Positions 53,434-61,881 of a DNA stretch of 64,000 nt are shown in pieces. This DNA is from Fulvitalea axinellae (GTDB taxonomy: Bacteria; Bacteroidota; Bacteroidia; Cytophagales; Cyclobacteriaceae). The position numbers and the translations under genes are program-made. The stretch is from assembly GCF_036492835.1 (NCBI RefSeq), contig NZ_AP025314.1:2146010-2210009 (forward strand), written 5' to 3'. The notes under the pieces were generated by a model. That model was not told where the DNA came from, ran no database searches, and was given only the letters and a program-made list of their open reading frames with translations. How positions within the stretch are numbered: position 1 is the stretch's first letter; every line of letters starts with the position of its first letter.

Positions 53434-53460
53434 TGGTCTGAGGTATAAAGTATTAGGTAC
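53434..53460. repeat. Heptad tract, same family as the slipin leader
   Basis: Units GGTCTGA, GGTATAA, AGTATTA, in register with the left arm at 21300-21329. It runs straight into the 46-bp tandem array. Confidence 0.7.
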
Positions 53461-53461
53461 A

Positions 53462-53800
53462 GTGTTACGCATGCTTTGGTCGTAGCGTTACTCCTGTGTC
53501 CGTCGTAGTGTTACGCATGCATCAGTCGTGGCGTTACTCCTGTGTCTGTCGTAGTGTTACGCATGCTTTGGTCGTAGCGTTACTCCTGTGTCTGTCGTAG
53601 TGTTACGCATGCTTTGGTCGTAGCGTTATTCCTGTATCCGTCGTAGTGCTACGCATGCTTCAGTCGTAGCGTTATTCCTGTATCCGTCGTAGTGCTACGC
53701 ATGCTTCAGTCGTAGCGTTACTCTTGTGTCTGTCGTAGTGCTACGCTTGCTTTGTGCGTAGTGTTGCTCTTGTATTTATCGTAGCGTTACGCTATTTATT
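53462..53800. repeat. 46-bp tandem array (7 units), each of two related 23-bp halves
   Basis: Unit starts at 53462, 53508, 53554, 53600, 53646, 53692 and 53738, with a partial eighth. Each unit has half one (GTGTTACGCATGCTTTGG...GTA) and half two (GCGTTACTCCTGTGTC...GTA), both beginning G-(T/C)-G-T-T-A-C and ending CGTA. No unique spacers, no coding potential. Confidence 0.92.
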
Positions 53801-53872
53801 AGTGTGGGGGAAAAGGTGAAAATATAGGTTTAAGGACTTTTACGGAATTACTGTTTGATCAAATTAATTGGA

Positions 53873-53896
53873 GGAATGCCTTGTGAAAGGCATTCC
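53873..53896. terminator. Hairpin, possible terminator
   Basis: Perfect 10-bp stem GGAATGCCTT / AAGGCATTCC with loop GTGA, followed only by TTTGTTTC. Lies in the non-coding stretch between the tandem array and the GH97 gene. Confidence 0.5.
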
Positions 53897-54000
53897 TTTG
53901 TTTCTAATTTACCTTTTAGTTTCCAGTTCGGAAGAATACAGGTCTTGTTTGTATTATTTTGATTTTACAGCGTAGAGATCTAAAGAAATGTAGACTCGTA

Positions 54001-54025
54001 ATTCATAAATATAATATTTATGAAT
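54001..54025. promoter_or_regulatory. Perfect 25-bp palindrome upstream of GH97, candidate operator
   Basis: ATTCATAAATAT / ATATTTATGAAT around one central base, 180 bp before the GH97 start. The symmetry suits a dimeric regulator. The rest of 53801-54205 holds no gene. Confidence 0.5.
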
Positions 54026-54205
54026 ACGTTTTCTTGGGCTGGAAATAACGATTGTTCTTAGGCGTTATGAGTGTTGGTAGGGAGTGTCGGAATAGGAATT
54101 AACCTAGTCTGGCGGAGAGTGTGGAATTGCCGGATGGCGCGCCGTTGATAAACGAAAAATGGAATCCCCCGCTAGTATATATTATTTTATAACACGCACA
54201 TTATT

Positions 54206-56224
54206 ATGAAAACGATCCTTTATTCATTCTTTGCATTGGTTATAGGGCTCAGCTCCTGTAGCCCAAGCCAGGATCAAGTACTGTCTTCCCCGGACCAAAA
54301 AATCAAGCTGACATTTGATTTGGAGAATTCCGTACCGACTTACTCTGTCACATTTAACGGGGAGCAAGTAGTAACGCCTTCGAAGTTGGGCTTCGTTTTG
54401 GCCGATGCCGACAGCCTGACCAGCGGCTTCGAGGTTTACAAAGTGGAATCGTCGTCTTTTTCCGACACTTGGGAACAGGTGTGGGGCGAGGACCGTACCG
54501 TGGAAAATAACCACAACGAGATGTTGGTAGGCCTGAGAGAAAAGGCGGGCGCCAAAAGGGAACTGAACATCCGCTTCAGGGCTTTTGATGACGGCGTGGG
54601 ATTTCGCTACGAATTCCCTAAGCAGAAAGGCTTGGGTGATTTCGTGATTATGGACGAAAAGACCGAATTCAGACTGGGCGGTGACTACACGGCGTGGTGG
54701 ATTCCGCAGGATTTCGATTCGTATGAGAAAGTGTATCACGAAACACCGGTACATGAGGTGAAGGCCGTAAACACTCCCGTTACTTTCCGTACCGAAAAAG
54801 GAACGCACTTGTCTATCCACGAAGCCGCTTTGACGGATTACGCCGGAATGACGCTTGCGAAAACCAACGGCAAATTCAGCTTCGAGGCCGACTTGGTGCC
54901 TTGGGCCGACGGTTCTAAAGTAAAAACTTCCGCTGGTGCGAAAACTCCTTGGAGAACCATCCAAATCGGGGCGGACGCCGGAAGCTTGGTTGAGTCGAAA
55001 ATGATCCTCAACCTCAACGAGCCGAACAAACTGACCGACGTTTCTTGGATCAAGCCGATGAAGTACGTTGGTATCTGGTGGGGTATGCATTTGGGTACCG
55101 AAATCTGGGCCGAAGGTCCGAGACACGGCGCGACTACCGAAAACGCTATCCGCCATATCGATTTCGCCAAGAAGCATAATATCGGCGGATTGGTAGTGGA
55201 AGGTTGGAACGCTGGTTGGGACAAATGGGGTCAAAAAGACGCCTTTGACCACGTAACGCCAGCCAAAGACTTCGATTTTCTTAAAGTGGCCAAATACGCG
55301 AAGGATAACGGTGTACAGCTGATCGGCCATAACGAAACAGGCGGTGATATTCCGGCTTACGAGCATTATATGGATTCGGCCTTTACGCTTTACAGATCGT
55401 TGGGCATGAATGCCCTGAAGACCGGTTACGCTGGCGGAATCTACCCGAGAGGCGAGAAGCACCACGGCCAGTTTATGGTAAGACACTACCGCCATGTAGT
55501 GAAGAAAGCCGCCGATTACAACATTATGCTTGACGCTCACGAGCCGATCAAGCCGACCGGTATTCGTCGTACATACCCGAACATGATGACGCGCGAAGGC
55601 GTAAGGGGTATGGAATGGAACGCTTGGAGCGAAGGCAACGGACCGGACCACTTGGTGATTTTGCCGTTTACCCGTATGCTCGGCGGTCCGATTGACTACA
55701 CACCGGGTATTTTCGACATTTTGTTTGAGAATTCTAAATCAAGACGTGTGCAATGGAACGGTGCCGATATGGACAAAACCCGAATTCACACGACTTTGGC
55801 CAAACAGCTCGCCGCGTTTGTGGTAATCTACAGCCCTCTTCAGATGGCCAGCGATTTGGTCGAGAATTACGAAGGCCATCCGGCTTTCCAATTCATTATG
55901 GATTGCCCGACGGATTGGGAACAATCTAAAGTGCTGAACGGCGAGGTTGGACAATACATCACCATGGCTCGCCAGGGCAAAGACGGCAACTGGTATTTGG
56001 GTAGTATGACCGACGAAAAGCCAAGGGACATCAACGTGACTTTGGACTTTTTGGAAGAAGGAAAAACGTACGAAGCCCAAATCTACGCCGACGCTCCGGA
56101 GACTGATTTGATGAAAAACCCTACGGCTTACCGTATCGAGAAAAAGACCGTAAAGAAAGGCGACAAGATGACATTGTCGCTTAAAGGATCTGGCGGACAG
56201 GCTATGGTTTTCAAAAGCATCTAA
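54206..56224 (+). CDS. GH97 alpha-glycosidase lipoprotein (SusB-like)
   Basis: 672 residues, lipoprotein signal IGLSSC (Cys18). N-terminal GH97 beta-super-sandwich (SSPDQKIKLTFDLENSVPTYSVTFNGEQVV), TIM barrel (KYVGIWWGMHLG, HNIGGLVVEGWNAGWDKWG, YNIMLDAHEPIKPTGIRRTYPN, EGVRGMEWNAW, GPIDYTPGIF) and a C-terminal beta domain. The Glu in HEPIKPTG and the Glu in RGMEWN are at positions used by inverting, calcium-dependent GH97 enzymes, so alpha-glucosidase-like activity is expected; the retaining galactosidase subgroup has an Asp nucleophile instead. Separate transcript with its own terminator. Confidence 0.93.
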   Translation: MKTILYSFFALVIGLSSCSPSQDQVLSSPDQKIKLTFDLENSVPTYSVTFNGEQVVTPSKLGFVLADADSLTSGFEVYKVESSSFSDTWEQVWGEDRTVENNHNEMLVGLREKAGAKRELNIRFRAFDDGVGFRYEFPKQKGLGDFVIMDEKTEFRLGGDYTAWWIPQDFDSYEKVYHETPVHEVKAVNTPVTFRTEKGTHLSIHEAALTDYAGMTLAKTNGKFSFEADLVPWADGSKVKTSAGAKTPWRTIQIGADAGSLVESKMILNLNEPNKLTDVSWIKPMKYVGIWWGMHLGTEIWAEGPRHGATTENAIRHIDFAKKHNIGGLVVEGWNAGWDKWGQKDAFDHVTPAKDFDFLKVAKYAKDNGVQLIGHNETGGDIPAYEHYMDSAFTLYRSLGMNALKTGYAGGIYPRGEKHHGQFMVRHYRHVVKKAADYNIMLDAHEPIKPTGIRRTYPNMMTREGVRGMEWNAWSEGNGPDHLVILPFTRMLGGPIDYTPGIFDILFENSKSRRVQWNGADMDKTRIHTTLAKQLAAFVVIYSPLQMASDLVENYEGHPAFQFIMDCPTDWEQSKVLNGEVGQYITMARQGKDGNWYLGSMTDEKPRDINVTLDFLEEGKTYEAQIYADAPETDLMKNPTAYRIEKKTVKKGDKMTLSLKGSGGQAMVFKSI

Positions 56225-56274
56225 TGTCTGTTTGGAACAGTTAATCCGATAAACCGATATCGGAAAAAGCATTC

Positions 56275-56324
56275 GCGCACAGTGTCGGAGCCCGTTAAGG
56301 ACTTCGGGTACTGTGCGCTTTTTT
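56275..56324 (+). terminator. Terminator after GH97
   Basis: GCGCACAGT (56275-56283) / ACTGTGCGC (56310-56318), nine pairs, with an inner stem CCCG/CGGG, then TTTTTTATTTT. Confidence 0.85.
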
Positions 56325-56418
56325 ATTTTCAAAAAACATAAAAGGCTTACGCTCGGTCATGTATACGCGGTACATTTAACGATCATTTTCCATATTTTGA
56401 ACCAGAAATCGATTCGAG

Positions 56419-56958
56419 GTGACAGAGGGAGATTTAAGAGAAATCATCGAGAAAAACGGGAAACTCCGGATTTTTAAAAGCCATGAAACGGTAATCAGCG
56501 AAGGCGACAGGGTAGACAAAATGTATTATATCCGCAAAGGGGGAATGATTCTCCAGTTTGTAAACCCTTACAGTTTCGTGGAGAAGACAGTCAATTTTTT
56601 TACGCCCAGTTTTCATCGGGTGGCTACTGTCGCCGAGTCGCTTTATTTGGAGAAACCTTCGGAATATAACCTGAAAACGTTTACCAATACCGAAGCGCTG
56701 ATCATCTCCAAAGCCAAAGTGGAAAAGCTTTTCGTTGAGAATGAAGACTTCAAGAACTTTTTCACCGATATGGGAATCCGTTCGCTGATAGAGAAAAACA
56801 CTTTGAGGAATATGCTCCTGACCCTGTCGGCGGAGGAGATGTTCCGTTATCTGATGGAACATTTTCCGGCGGTTCTCAATGAGGTTCCTTCCAAATACGT
56901 GGCGGATTTTCTGGGAGTTTCCCCTCAGTGGCTTAGCAAACTCAAGCGTAAAGTCTGA
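56419..56958 (+). CDS. Crp/Fnr-family transcriptional regulator
   Basis: 179 residues, GTG start at 56419. N-terminal cyclic-nucleotide-binding-type beta roll (FKSHETVISEGDRVDKMYYIRKGGMILQF), dimerisation helix (ENEDFKNFFTDMGIRSLIEKN) and a short C-terminal HTH (YVADFLGVSPQWLSKLKRK) typical of the Bacteroidota branch that lacks conserved cAMP residues. It lies inside the polysaccharide locus, 72 bp before an SDR gene, and may control either that gene or the locus. The palindrome at 54001-54025 is a possible target. Confidence 0.88.
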   Translation: MTEGDLREIIEKNGKLRIFKSHETVISEGDRVDKMYYIRKGGMILQFVNPYSFVEKTVNFFTPSFHRVATVAESLYLEKPSEYNLKTFTNTEALIISKAKVEKLFVENEDFKNFFTDMGIRSLIEKNTLRNMLLTLSAEEMFRYLMEHFPAVLNEVPSKYVADFLGVSPQWLSKLKRKV

Positions 56959-57030
56959 TTTCTGAAACCAGTTTCATATTCGGTAAGCCAAAGCGTCGGA
57001 ACTTTGTACAAACGCTTTAACGAAATACTG

Positions 57031-57930
57031 ATGAAAGACTGGAAAACGGAAGACATACCCGACCTGGACGGCAAAGTGGCTGTAGTTACGGGCGGAAATA
57101 CGGGGTTGGGTTTCAGGATAGCATTGGAGCTTGCCAAAAAGAACGCCCATGTGGTAATCGCCAGCCGAGACCGGGCGAGGGGGTGGGAAGCAGCCGAAAA
57201 GATCAGGAAGGAAACGGGAAGCGTCCGGGATGTGGACGTGATTCCTCTGGACCTGACGGATTTCAGATCGATCCGAAAATTCGCGACCAGCTTTCTGATA
57301 AAACACGATACGCTGGATATTTTGGTCAACAACGCCGCTGTGGTAAACTTGGCGAACAGACAAGTCACGAAAGAGGGCTTGGAAATGCATATGGCCACCA
57401 ACCATTACGGCCACTTCGCGTTGACCGGTCATTTGTTGTCCGCGATCAAAAACTCTAAAGGCGCCAGAGTAATCACCATGTCGAGCGGATCATACAGATC
57501 GGGGAAAATCGACTTTGACGATCTGAACTGGACTAACAGGGTGTATAACAGGTCCCGCTCATATGGCGACAGCAAGCTGGCGAATTTGCTTTTTGCCCTA
57601 GAGCTTGACCGTTTGTTTAAAAAGAACAATAAATCGGCGATCTCTTTGGCTGCGCACCCGGGGCTTTCCGCCACCGAAAGACAGCAGAAAATAGGAATAG
57701 GGGGAATGTTGACCAAGATGATGGCGCAACCGGTGGAGATAGGAGCTTTGCCGGCGCTAATGGCAGCCACGTATGAGAAAGCCGAAGGAAAGCAATATTA
57801 CGGGCCGAGATGGATGATCAGGGGATATCCGCGTCTTGAGAAACTGAAATCAATTGCCGAAAATGCTGGCATGGCGAGGAAACTTTGGAAGTTTTCCGAA
57901 GAGTTGACCGACGTCGAATACAAGTTCTGA
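57031..57930 (+). CDS. Short-chain dehydrogenase/reductase (retinol-dehydrogenase-like)
   Basis: 299 residues from ATG at 57031; a TTG at 57004 is rejected. Classical SDR: VVTGGNTGLGFRIA (cofactor), DILVNNAAV, VITMSSGSYRSG (Ser) and YGDSKLANLLFALEL (Tyr-x-x-x-Lys). Closest in pattern to the retinol dehydrogenase/WWOX-like group that takes lipid or bulky carbonyl substrates. NADP preference is likely from VIASRDRARG. It follows the Crp-like gene and is probably controlled by it; a link to glycan use is not evident. Confidence 0.9.
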   Translation: MKDWKTEDIPDLDGKVAVVTGGNTGLGFRIALELAKKNAHVVIASRDRARGWEAAEKIRKETGSVRDVDVIPLDLTDFRSIRKFATSFLIKHDTLDILVNNAAVVNLANRQVTKEGLEMHMATNHYGHFALTGHLLSAIKNSKGARVITMSSGSYRSGKIDFDDLNWTNRVYNRSRSYGDSKLANLLFALELDRLFKKNNKSAISLAAHPGLSATERQQKIGIGGMLTKMMAQPVEIGALPALMAATYEKAEGKQYYGPRWMIRGYPRLEKLKSIAENAGMARKLWKFSEELTDVEYKF

Positions 57931-58016
57931 GTCTAAGAAGGTGAGTGGTTCGTTTTTGTATCAAAAAGTGCAAGCGAACTCCCATTTTGTGTGTTTACTA
58001 TCTGCTCCAATGACTT

Positions 58017-58024
58017 TACATTTG
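58017..58024 (+). promoter_or_regulatory. -7 element TACATTTG before GH78
   Basis: Perfect TAnnTTTG match 57 bases before the ATG. The best TTG upstream (57987-57989) is 27 bases away, longer than usual, so the promoter is partial. Confidence 0.5.
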
Positions 58025-58080
58025 TTCTTGAGGGACAAGTAATGTAAACGGGCCGTACTTAACTTTCGGAGCTTCGGCAA

Positions 58081-60360
58081 ATGGACAGACTTATGAGACT
58101 TTTCAAATTATTATTTTTTTCACTTTGCCTTTCGGCTATTTCCATGACGGGTATGGCCTCGCCGGCCGGTTCGGGAGCGAAATGGATCAGCGTAGCCGGT
58201 TTTGAGCATAGCCCGAACCAGTGGTATTCGCTACGCAAAACCGTAACGCTGGACCGCAAACCAAAGAAAGCGCCGTTCAAAATCTCCGCCGATAGTAAAT
58301 ATTGGCTTTGGATTAACGGAACGCTGGCCGTTAGGGAAGGAATGGTCAAGCGAGGGCCGAACCCGAGAGACACTTATTATGATGAACTTGATCTCGCTCC
58401 ATATTTGAAAAAAGGCGAGAACACGATATCCGCATTGGTGTGGTATTTTGGTAAGGAAGGTTTTTCGCACAAAGACAGTAAGCGTTTCGGCTTTTATATG
58501 TCGGGCCAAGCCGGAAAGATCGCAGTGGTAAGCGACGGTACCTGGAAGATCCGCCGAAACGAGGCTTACACAACAATGAAAGGCGGAAAAGCGGCGAACT
58601 ATCGCCTGCCGGAAAGCAATGTGTCTTACGTTGCCACCGAGGAAATGTCTGGCTGGACCGGAACCGGATTTGATGATTCCGCTTGGGAACAGGCCGAAGT
58701 TGTCGGGCCTGTTGGCGTCGCGCCTTGGGGCCGGCTGGTCAAGCGCCCGATTCCGCAGTGGAAAGATTTCGGATTGGTGAAAACCAAGGACTGGAAGCGA
58801 GAAGGCAACCGCGTAAAGCTGAAGTTGCCCTACAATATGCAATTCTCTTTTTGGGTAAAAGTAAAAGCCCCTGCGGGTAAAGCCGTAAGCGTTTCTACCG
58901 ACACTTATTCTTGGCTCAACGATACGCCGGTCCGCGGTCAGTATATTACCAAAGAAGGAATCCAAAGCTATGAGCACCTGCCTTGGATGAGTGGTCATGA
59001 GATCTTCATCGATTTGGAAGAAGGAGTGGAGTTGTTGGAAGCCGGCTACCGGGAAACGGGATACGCGACGGAATTTGACGGAGACGTGGTGCTGAACGAT
59101 CCGTTTATGATGAAGCTGAAAGAAAAAGCGAACAGCACCCTATACGTAAACATGCGCGACACGTACTTCGACTGCCCGGACCGCGAGCGGGCCCAATGGT
59201 GGGGCGATTTGGTGTTGCTGATGGAAGAAAGTTTCTATGCCATGGACAACGACGCCATGAATCTCAGCAAAAAGGCCATCCGTGAATTGGTGGATTGGCA
59301 AAAGCCGAGCGGAGTGCTTTATTCGCCGATTCCTGCCGGTAACTGGGACAAGGAATTACCGCAACAGATGTTGGCCGCTATCGCTTTGGGCTTCCGTAAT
59401 TACTACACTTTTACGGGCGATTTGGAAACATACACCTATGTATATCCGATGGTCAAAAAGTATTTAGGCTTGTGGAATATCCAAGAAAACGGACTTGTGA
59501 ATTTCAAAGGCGGCGGTTGGAACTGGTCTGATTGGGGCGGAAAAATCGACGCCGTTTTGATGGAGCAGGCTTGGATGTATATGGCGCTCGACACTTATGC
59601 AGATATCGCCGAAAAGGCTGGTCACCCTGCCGACGCCCAGGAGGCCCGTGCGAAAATGGCCAGAATCAAAAGGTATGCGAACCGGAACCTCTGGACAACC
59701 GAAGGTTATCGCTCCCCTGAATATAAGCACGGTATTGACGACCGTGGAAACGGATTGATGGTAGTGGCCGGAATAGCGGGACCGGACAAATACGAGAAAA
59801 TCGCCCAGATCTTGGCTTCGGTGCGTAATTCCAGTCCTTATATCGATAAATACGAGCTGGAGGCGCTGTACATTATGGGCAAAGAGCGTCAGGCCCTTAA
59901 ACGTACCAAACAGCGCTACGCCAAAATGGTGAAATCGGAGTACACTACACTGTGGGAGCTTTTCGATCTGGGCAATTGCTCGTATAACCACGGGTGGAGC
60001 GGTGGCCCGATGACTATGATGTATAAGTACATAGCTGGCCTTCGTCCGACGGTTCCGGGTTTCAAAGCCTTCGACGTATTCCCGCAAGCCGAGGGCTTCA
60101 ACGAACTGGAATGCAACGTTTCGACTATGCGGGGCGAAGTGAAGATCGATTACGAAAAATCGGCCGAGGGCGTATACATGCGCTTGGAAGTTCCGAAAGG
60201 AAGCGAAGCCCGAATTCGTGTGCCGTTAAGCGCTGGTGAGACTAAGATTAAAGGAAAAGGCCGTGCCGAGAAAACAGACGGTCCGAAACCCGACAAATAC
60301 CGTTATTACAAACTGCCTTCCGGCAAGTGGAAAATCAGCTATACAGACACTGCGATATAA
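58081..60360 (+). CDS. GH78 alpha-L-rhamnosidase-like secreted enzyme
   Basis: 759 residues, signal peptide 1-26 (ends TGMASPAG). N-terminal beta domains (KISADSKYWLWINGTLAVREG, YDELDLAPYLKKGENTISALVW), then an (alpha/alpha)6 barrel with the GH78 signatures DTYFDCPDRERAQWWGD (catalytic acidic residues and substrate-binding Trp), YSPIPAGNWDKELPQQ, GWNWSDWGGK and CSYNHGWSGGPM, and a C-terminal beta sandwich (LECNVSTMRGEVKIDYEK). Removes terminal alpha-L-rhamnose or a related sugar. Last gene of the polysaccharide locus, closed by a terminator. A glycan carrying rhamnose, alpha-glucose-type residues and an N-glycan core would fit the three enzymes. Confidence 0.9.
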   Translation: MDRLMRLFKLLFFSLCLSAISMTGMASPAGSGAKWISVAGFEHSPNQWYSLRKTVTLDRKPKKAPFKISADSKYWLWINGTLAVREGMVKRGPNPRDTYYDELDLAPYLKKGENTISALVWYFGKEGFSHKDSKRFGFYMSGQAGKIAVVSDGTWKIRRNEAYTTMKGGKAANYRLPESNVSYVATEEMSGWTGTGFDDSAWEQAEVVGPVGVAPWGRLVKRPIPQWKDFGLVKTKDWKREGNRVKLKLPYNMQFSFWVKVKAPAGKAVSVSTDTYSWLNDTPVRGQYITKEGIQSYEHLPWMSGHEIFIDLEEGVELLEAGYRETGYATEFDGDVVLNDPFMMKLKEKANSTLYVNMRDTYFDCPDRERAQWWGDLVLLMEESFYAMDNDAMNLSKKAIRELVDWQKPSGVLYSPIPAGNWDKELPQQMLAAIALGFRNYYTFTGDLETYTYVYPMVKKYLGLWNIQENGLVNFKGGGWNWSDWGGKIDAVLMEQAWMYMALDTYADIAEKAGHPADAQEARAKMARIKRYANRNLWTTEGYRSPEYKHGIDDRGNGLMVVAGIAGPDKYEKIAQILASVRNSSPYIDKYELEALYIMGKERQALKRTKQRYAKMVKSEYTTLWELFDLGNCSYNHGWSGGPMTMMYKYIAGLRPTVPGFKAFDVFPQAEGFNELECNVSTMRGEVKIDYEKSAEGVYMRLEVPKGSEARIRVPLSAGETKIKGKGRAEKTDGPKPDKYRYYKLPSGKWKISYTDTAI

Positions 60361-60381
60361 GTTGGGATAATTGTACCTTTC

Positions 60382-60410
60382 ACCGCTTCCGATTACCGGG
60401 AGCGGTTTTT
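60382..60410 (+). terminator. Rho-independent terminator after GH78
   Basis: ACCGCTTCC (60382-60390) / GGGAGCGGT (60398-60406), nine pairs with one wobble, then TTTTT. Confidence 0.88.
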
Positions 60411-60435
60411 CTGTTTCAATGAAAATGGCTAAGCC

Positions 60436-61653
60436 TTATGAGAAAAGCCGCTTAAATTTATCCATACGGGTAGGCTCTTCCACAATGCTGAGCTTCTTCT
60501 TTTCTTCTGTAAGCTTTGTGGCGATTTCGTCCCGTACTCCAATGTTTATCACTCCGGCCACTTGGCGCCAAGTGCCCTTTAACGCTTCTATTTCCATATG
60601 GATGGCGTCGAAGTCGTTTCGGGAAAAGAATTCCTCGGCTTTTTCATCGCACCATTTGGCGATTGCCATACAACCTTCCATAAACCCGATACTGATCGCT
60701 CCCAAATTAGGTTCGAACGAGGCGATCAGAATATTGCCGAGGTGACGCATCAACGGGTTGCCCAAACTTCCGCCTCCCATAAAATCGGTTAACGTTTCCA
60801 TAATTATGGCCAAAAATGATTCGGAAACGCCGTTTGCCCGTTCCATTAGGTCCGCTGGGTGTTGTTCTTCGGGTAAGTCAAAATAGCTTACATCATCCCG
60901 CCCTACTTTGGTGGAGCAGGTCCACGGGGCGAAGTGGTCCCGCTTTTTGTCAAGCGCCCTGATGATTCTTTCAAGGTTCATAAAAGAGAAAAACTGGTCG
61001 ATCCCGACCATTGTCGTTTTCCTCACCTTATTGTCCTCGGTTTCTTTCAACAGCATATTACCCTCGTTAAACGAGGCCCAAAGCCTATCCCAGTTGCCGA
61101 GCATTAGATCCATGGCGGCCATCCTTCCCAGCTTAAGTTGATTGTTCGGGTCGGCCCAGAATTTCTGAAACTCCGAGTCCGGTGATTGGTCGTAAGTCAG
61201 GGGAACGCCTTCAACACGCTCTTGCAGTATGGCCACGTCCGTTGGCGGTTTCAGCAATAGCTGAAGGAGTTCGCGCGCTTCGGGGCCATGGTCTAGCGCC
61301 ACAAAGGTTTTGAGTTGGCCGTATTCCCGGCTTCCGGGTTTGAAAAGCCTTGTTTCGGGCGCCGTGACCTCTGTCATACCCACGGCTTTGATGAAGTTGG
61401 AAGAGAATGTTTCCCGGTAAGCGCTTTTGGGGTTTATGGGATCGAATTTGAGTACGAACTCTTGGCCTTTGGCATCTTTGATAAAAAATACTTTTCCGGT
61501 TTTGCCTTGTGTCGGTTTACTAACTTTTACGGAACTGAAATCCGGATAAAGCATGCACTGTGCCACGCCCGGGAATTTGCCGATGCCTCTTCTGCCTGCG
61601 GAATTAGCCTTCCTGTCAGCCTGATTTCGTTTGCCGGGACTGTAAAAGGTCAT
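60436..61653 (-). CDS. Actin-fragmin-kinase-like effector candidate
   Basis: 405 residues, no signal peptide. Basic N-terminus (MTFYSPGKRNQADRK) then PGVAQCMLYPDF (28-39), like the other effector candidates. Residues 42-225 resemble the catalytic domain of the Physarum actin-fragmin kinase (a PI3K-like protein kinase): SVKVSKP...VFFIKDAKGQEFVLKF with Lys69, ETFSSNFIKAVGMTEVTAPE, and the loop MDLMLGNWDRLWASFNEGNM (181-200) followed by VGIDQ (216-220) with Asp219. Residues 225-405 are helical and unassigned. In eukaryotes the family phosphorylates actin; a bacterial copy with this N-terminus could act on a target-cell protein, which is inference. Isolated gene between the PUL and a conserved hypothetical. 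Confidence 0.65.
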   Translation of the reverse strand: MTFYSPGKRNQADRKANSAGRRGIGKFPGVAQCMLYPDFSSVKVSKPTQGKTGKVFFIKDAKGQEFVLKFDPINPKSAYRETFSSNFIKAVGMTEVTAPETRLFKPGSREYGQLKTFVALDHGPEARELLQLLLKPPTDVAILQERVEGVPLTYDQSPDSEFQKFWADPNNQLKLGRMAAMDLMLGNWDRLWASFNEGNMLLKETEDNKVRKTTMVGIDQFFSFMNLERIIRALDKKRDHFAPWTCSTKVGRDDVSYFDLPEEQHPADLMERANGVSESFLAIIMETLTDFMGGGSLGNPLMRHLGNILIASFEPNLGAISIGFMEGCMAIAKWCDEKAEEFFSRNDFDAIHMEIEALKGTWRQVAGVINIGVRDEIATKLTEEKKKLSIVEEPTRMDKFKRLFS

Positions 61654-61837
61654 TTGGGAAAAGCCTACGTATTATCCGTAATGATTGTTTGTATACGGAA
61701 GTAGGGCTTATGTTTTTGATTTTTCGAAAAGAGGCTTTTTTAGGGCAAAAGCCTGCTTCGTCGGAAAATTAACTGTTAGAAATGGTCTTTGTTTGTCAAC
61801 TTGGAGTACCTCGGAAAGGGGACGGTAGGGGGAAATG

Positions 61838-61872
61838 AAAACGCTCAATCCTGATTTTAGGAAGGGCGTTTT
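61838..61872 (-). terminator. Candidate terminator of the 61882 gene
   Basis: AAAACGC (61838-61844) / GCGTTTT (61866-61872) with a partly paired loop, directly after the stop codon on the minus strand. Confidence 0.5.
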
Positions 61873-61881
61873 ACCGAAAAA

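Noticed and set aside
53462..53800. CRISPR array
   Set aside because: Units are contiguous 46-bp tandem repeats with no unique spacers and no cas genes nearby.
54224..55651. Long minus-strand frame inside the GH97 gene
   Set aside because: Antisense to a complete glycosidase with all family motifs; no independent features.
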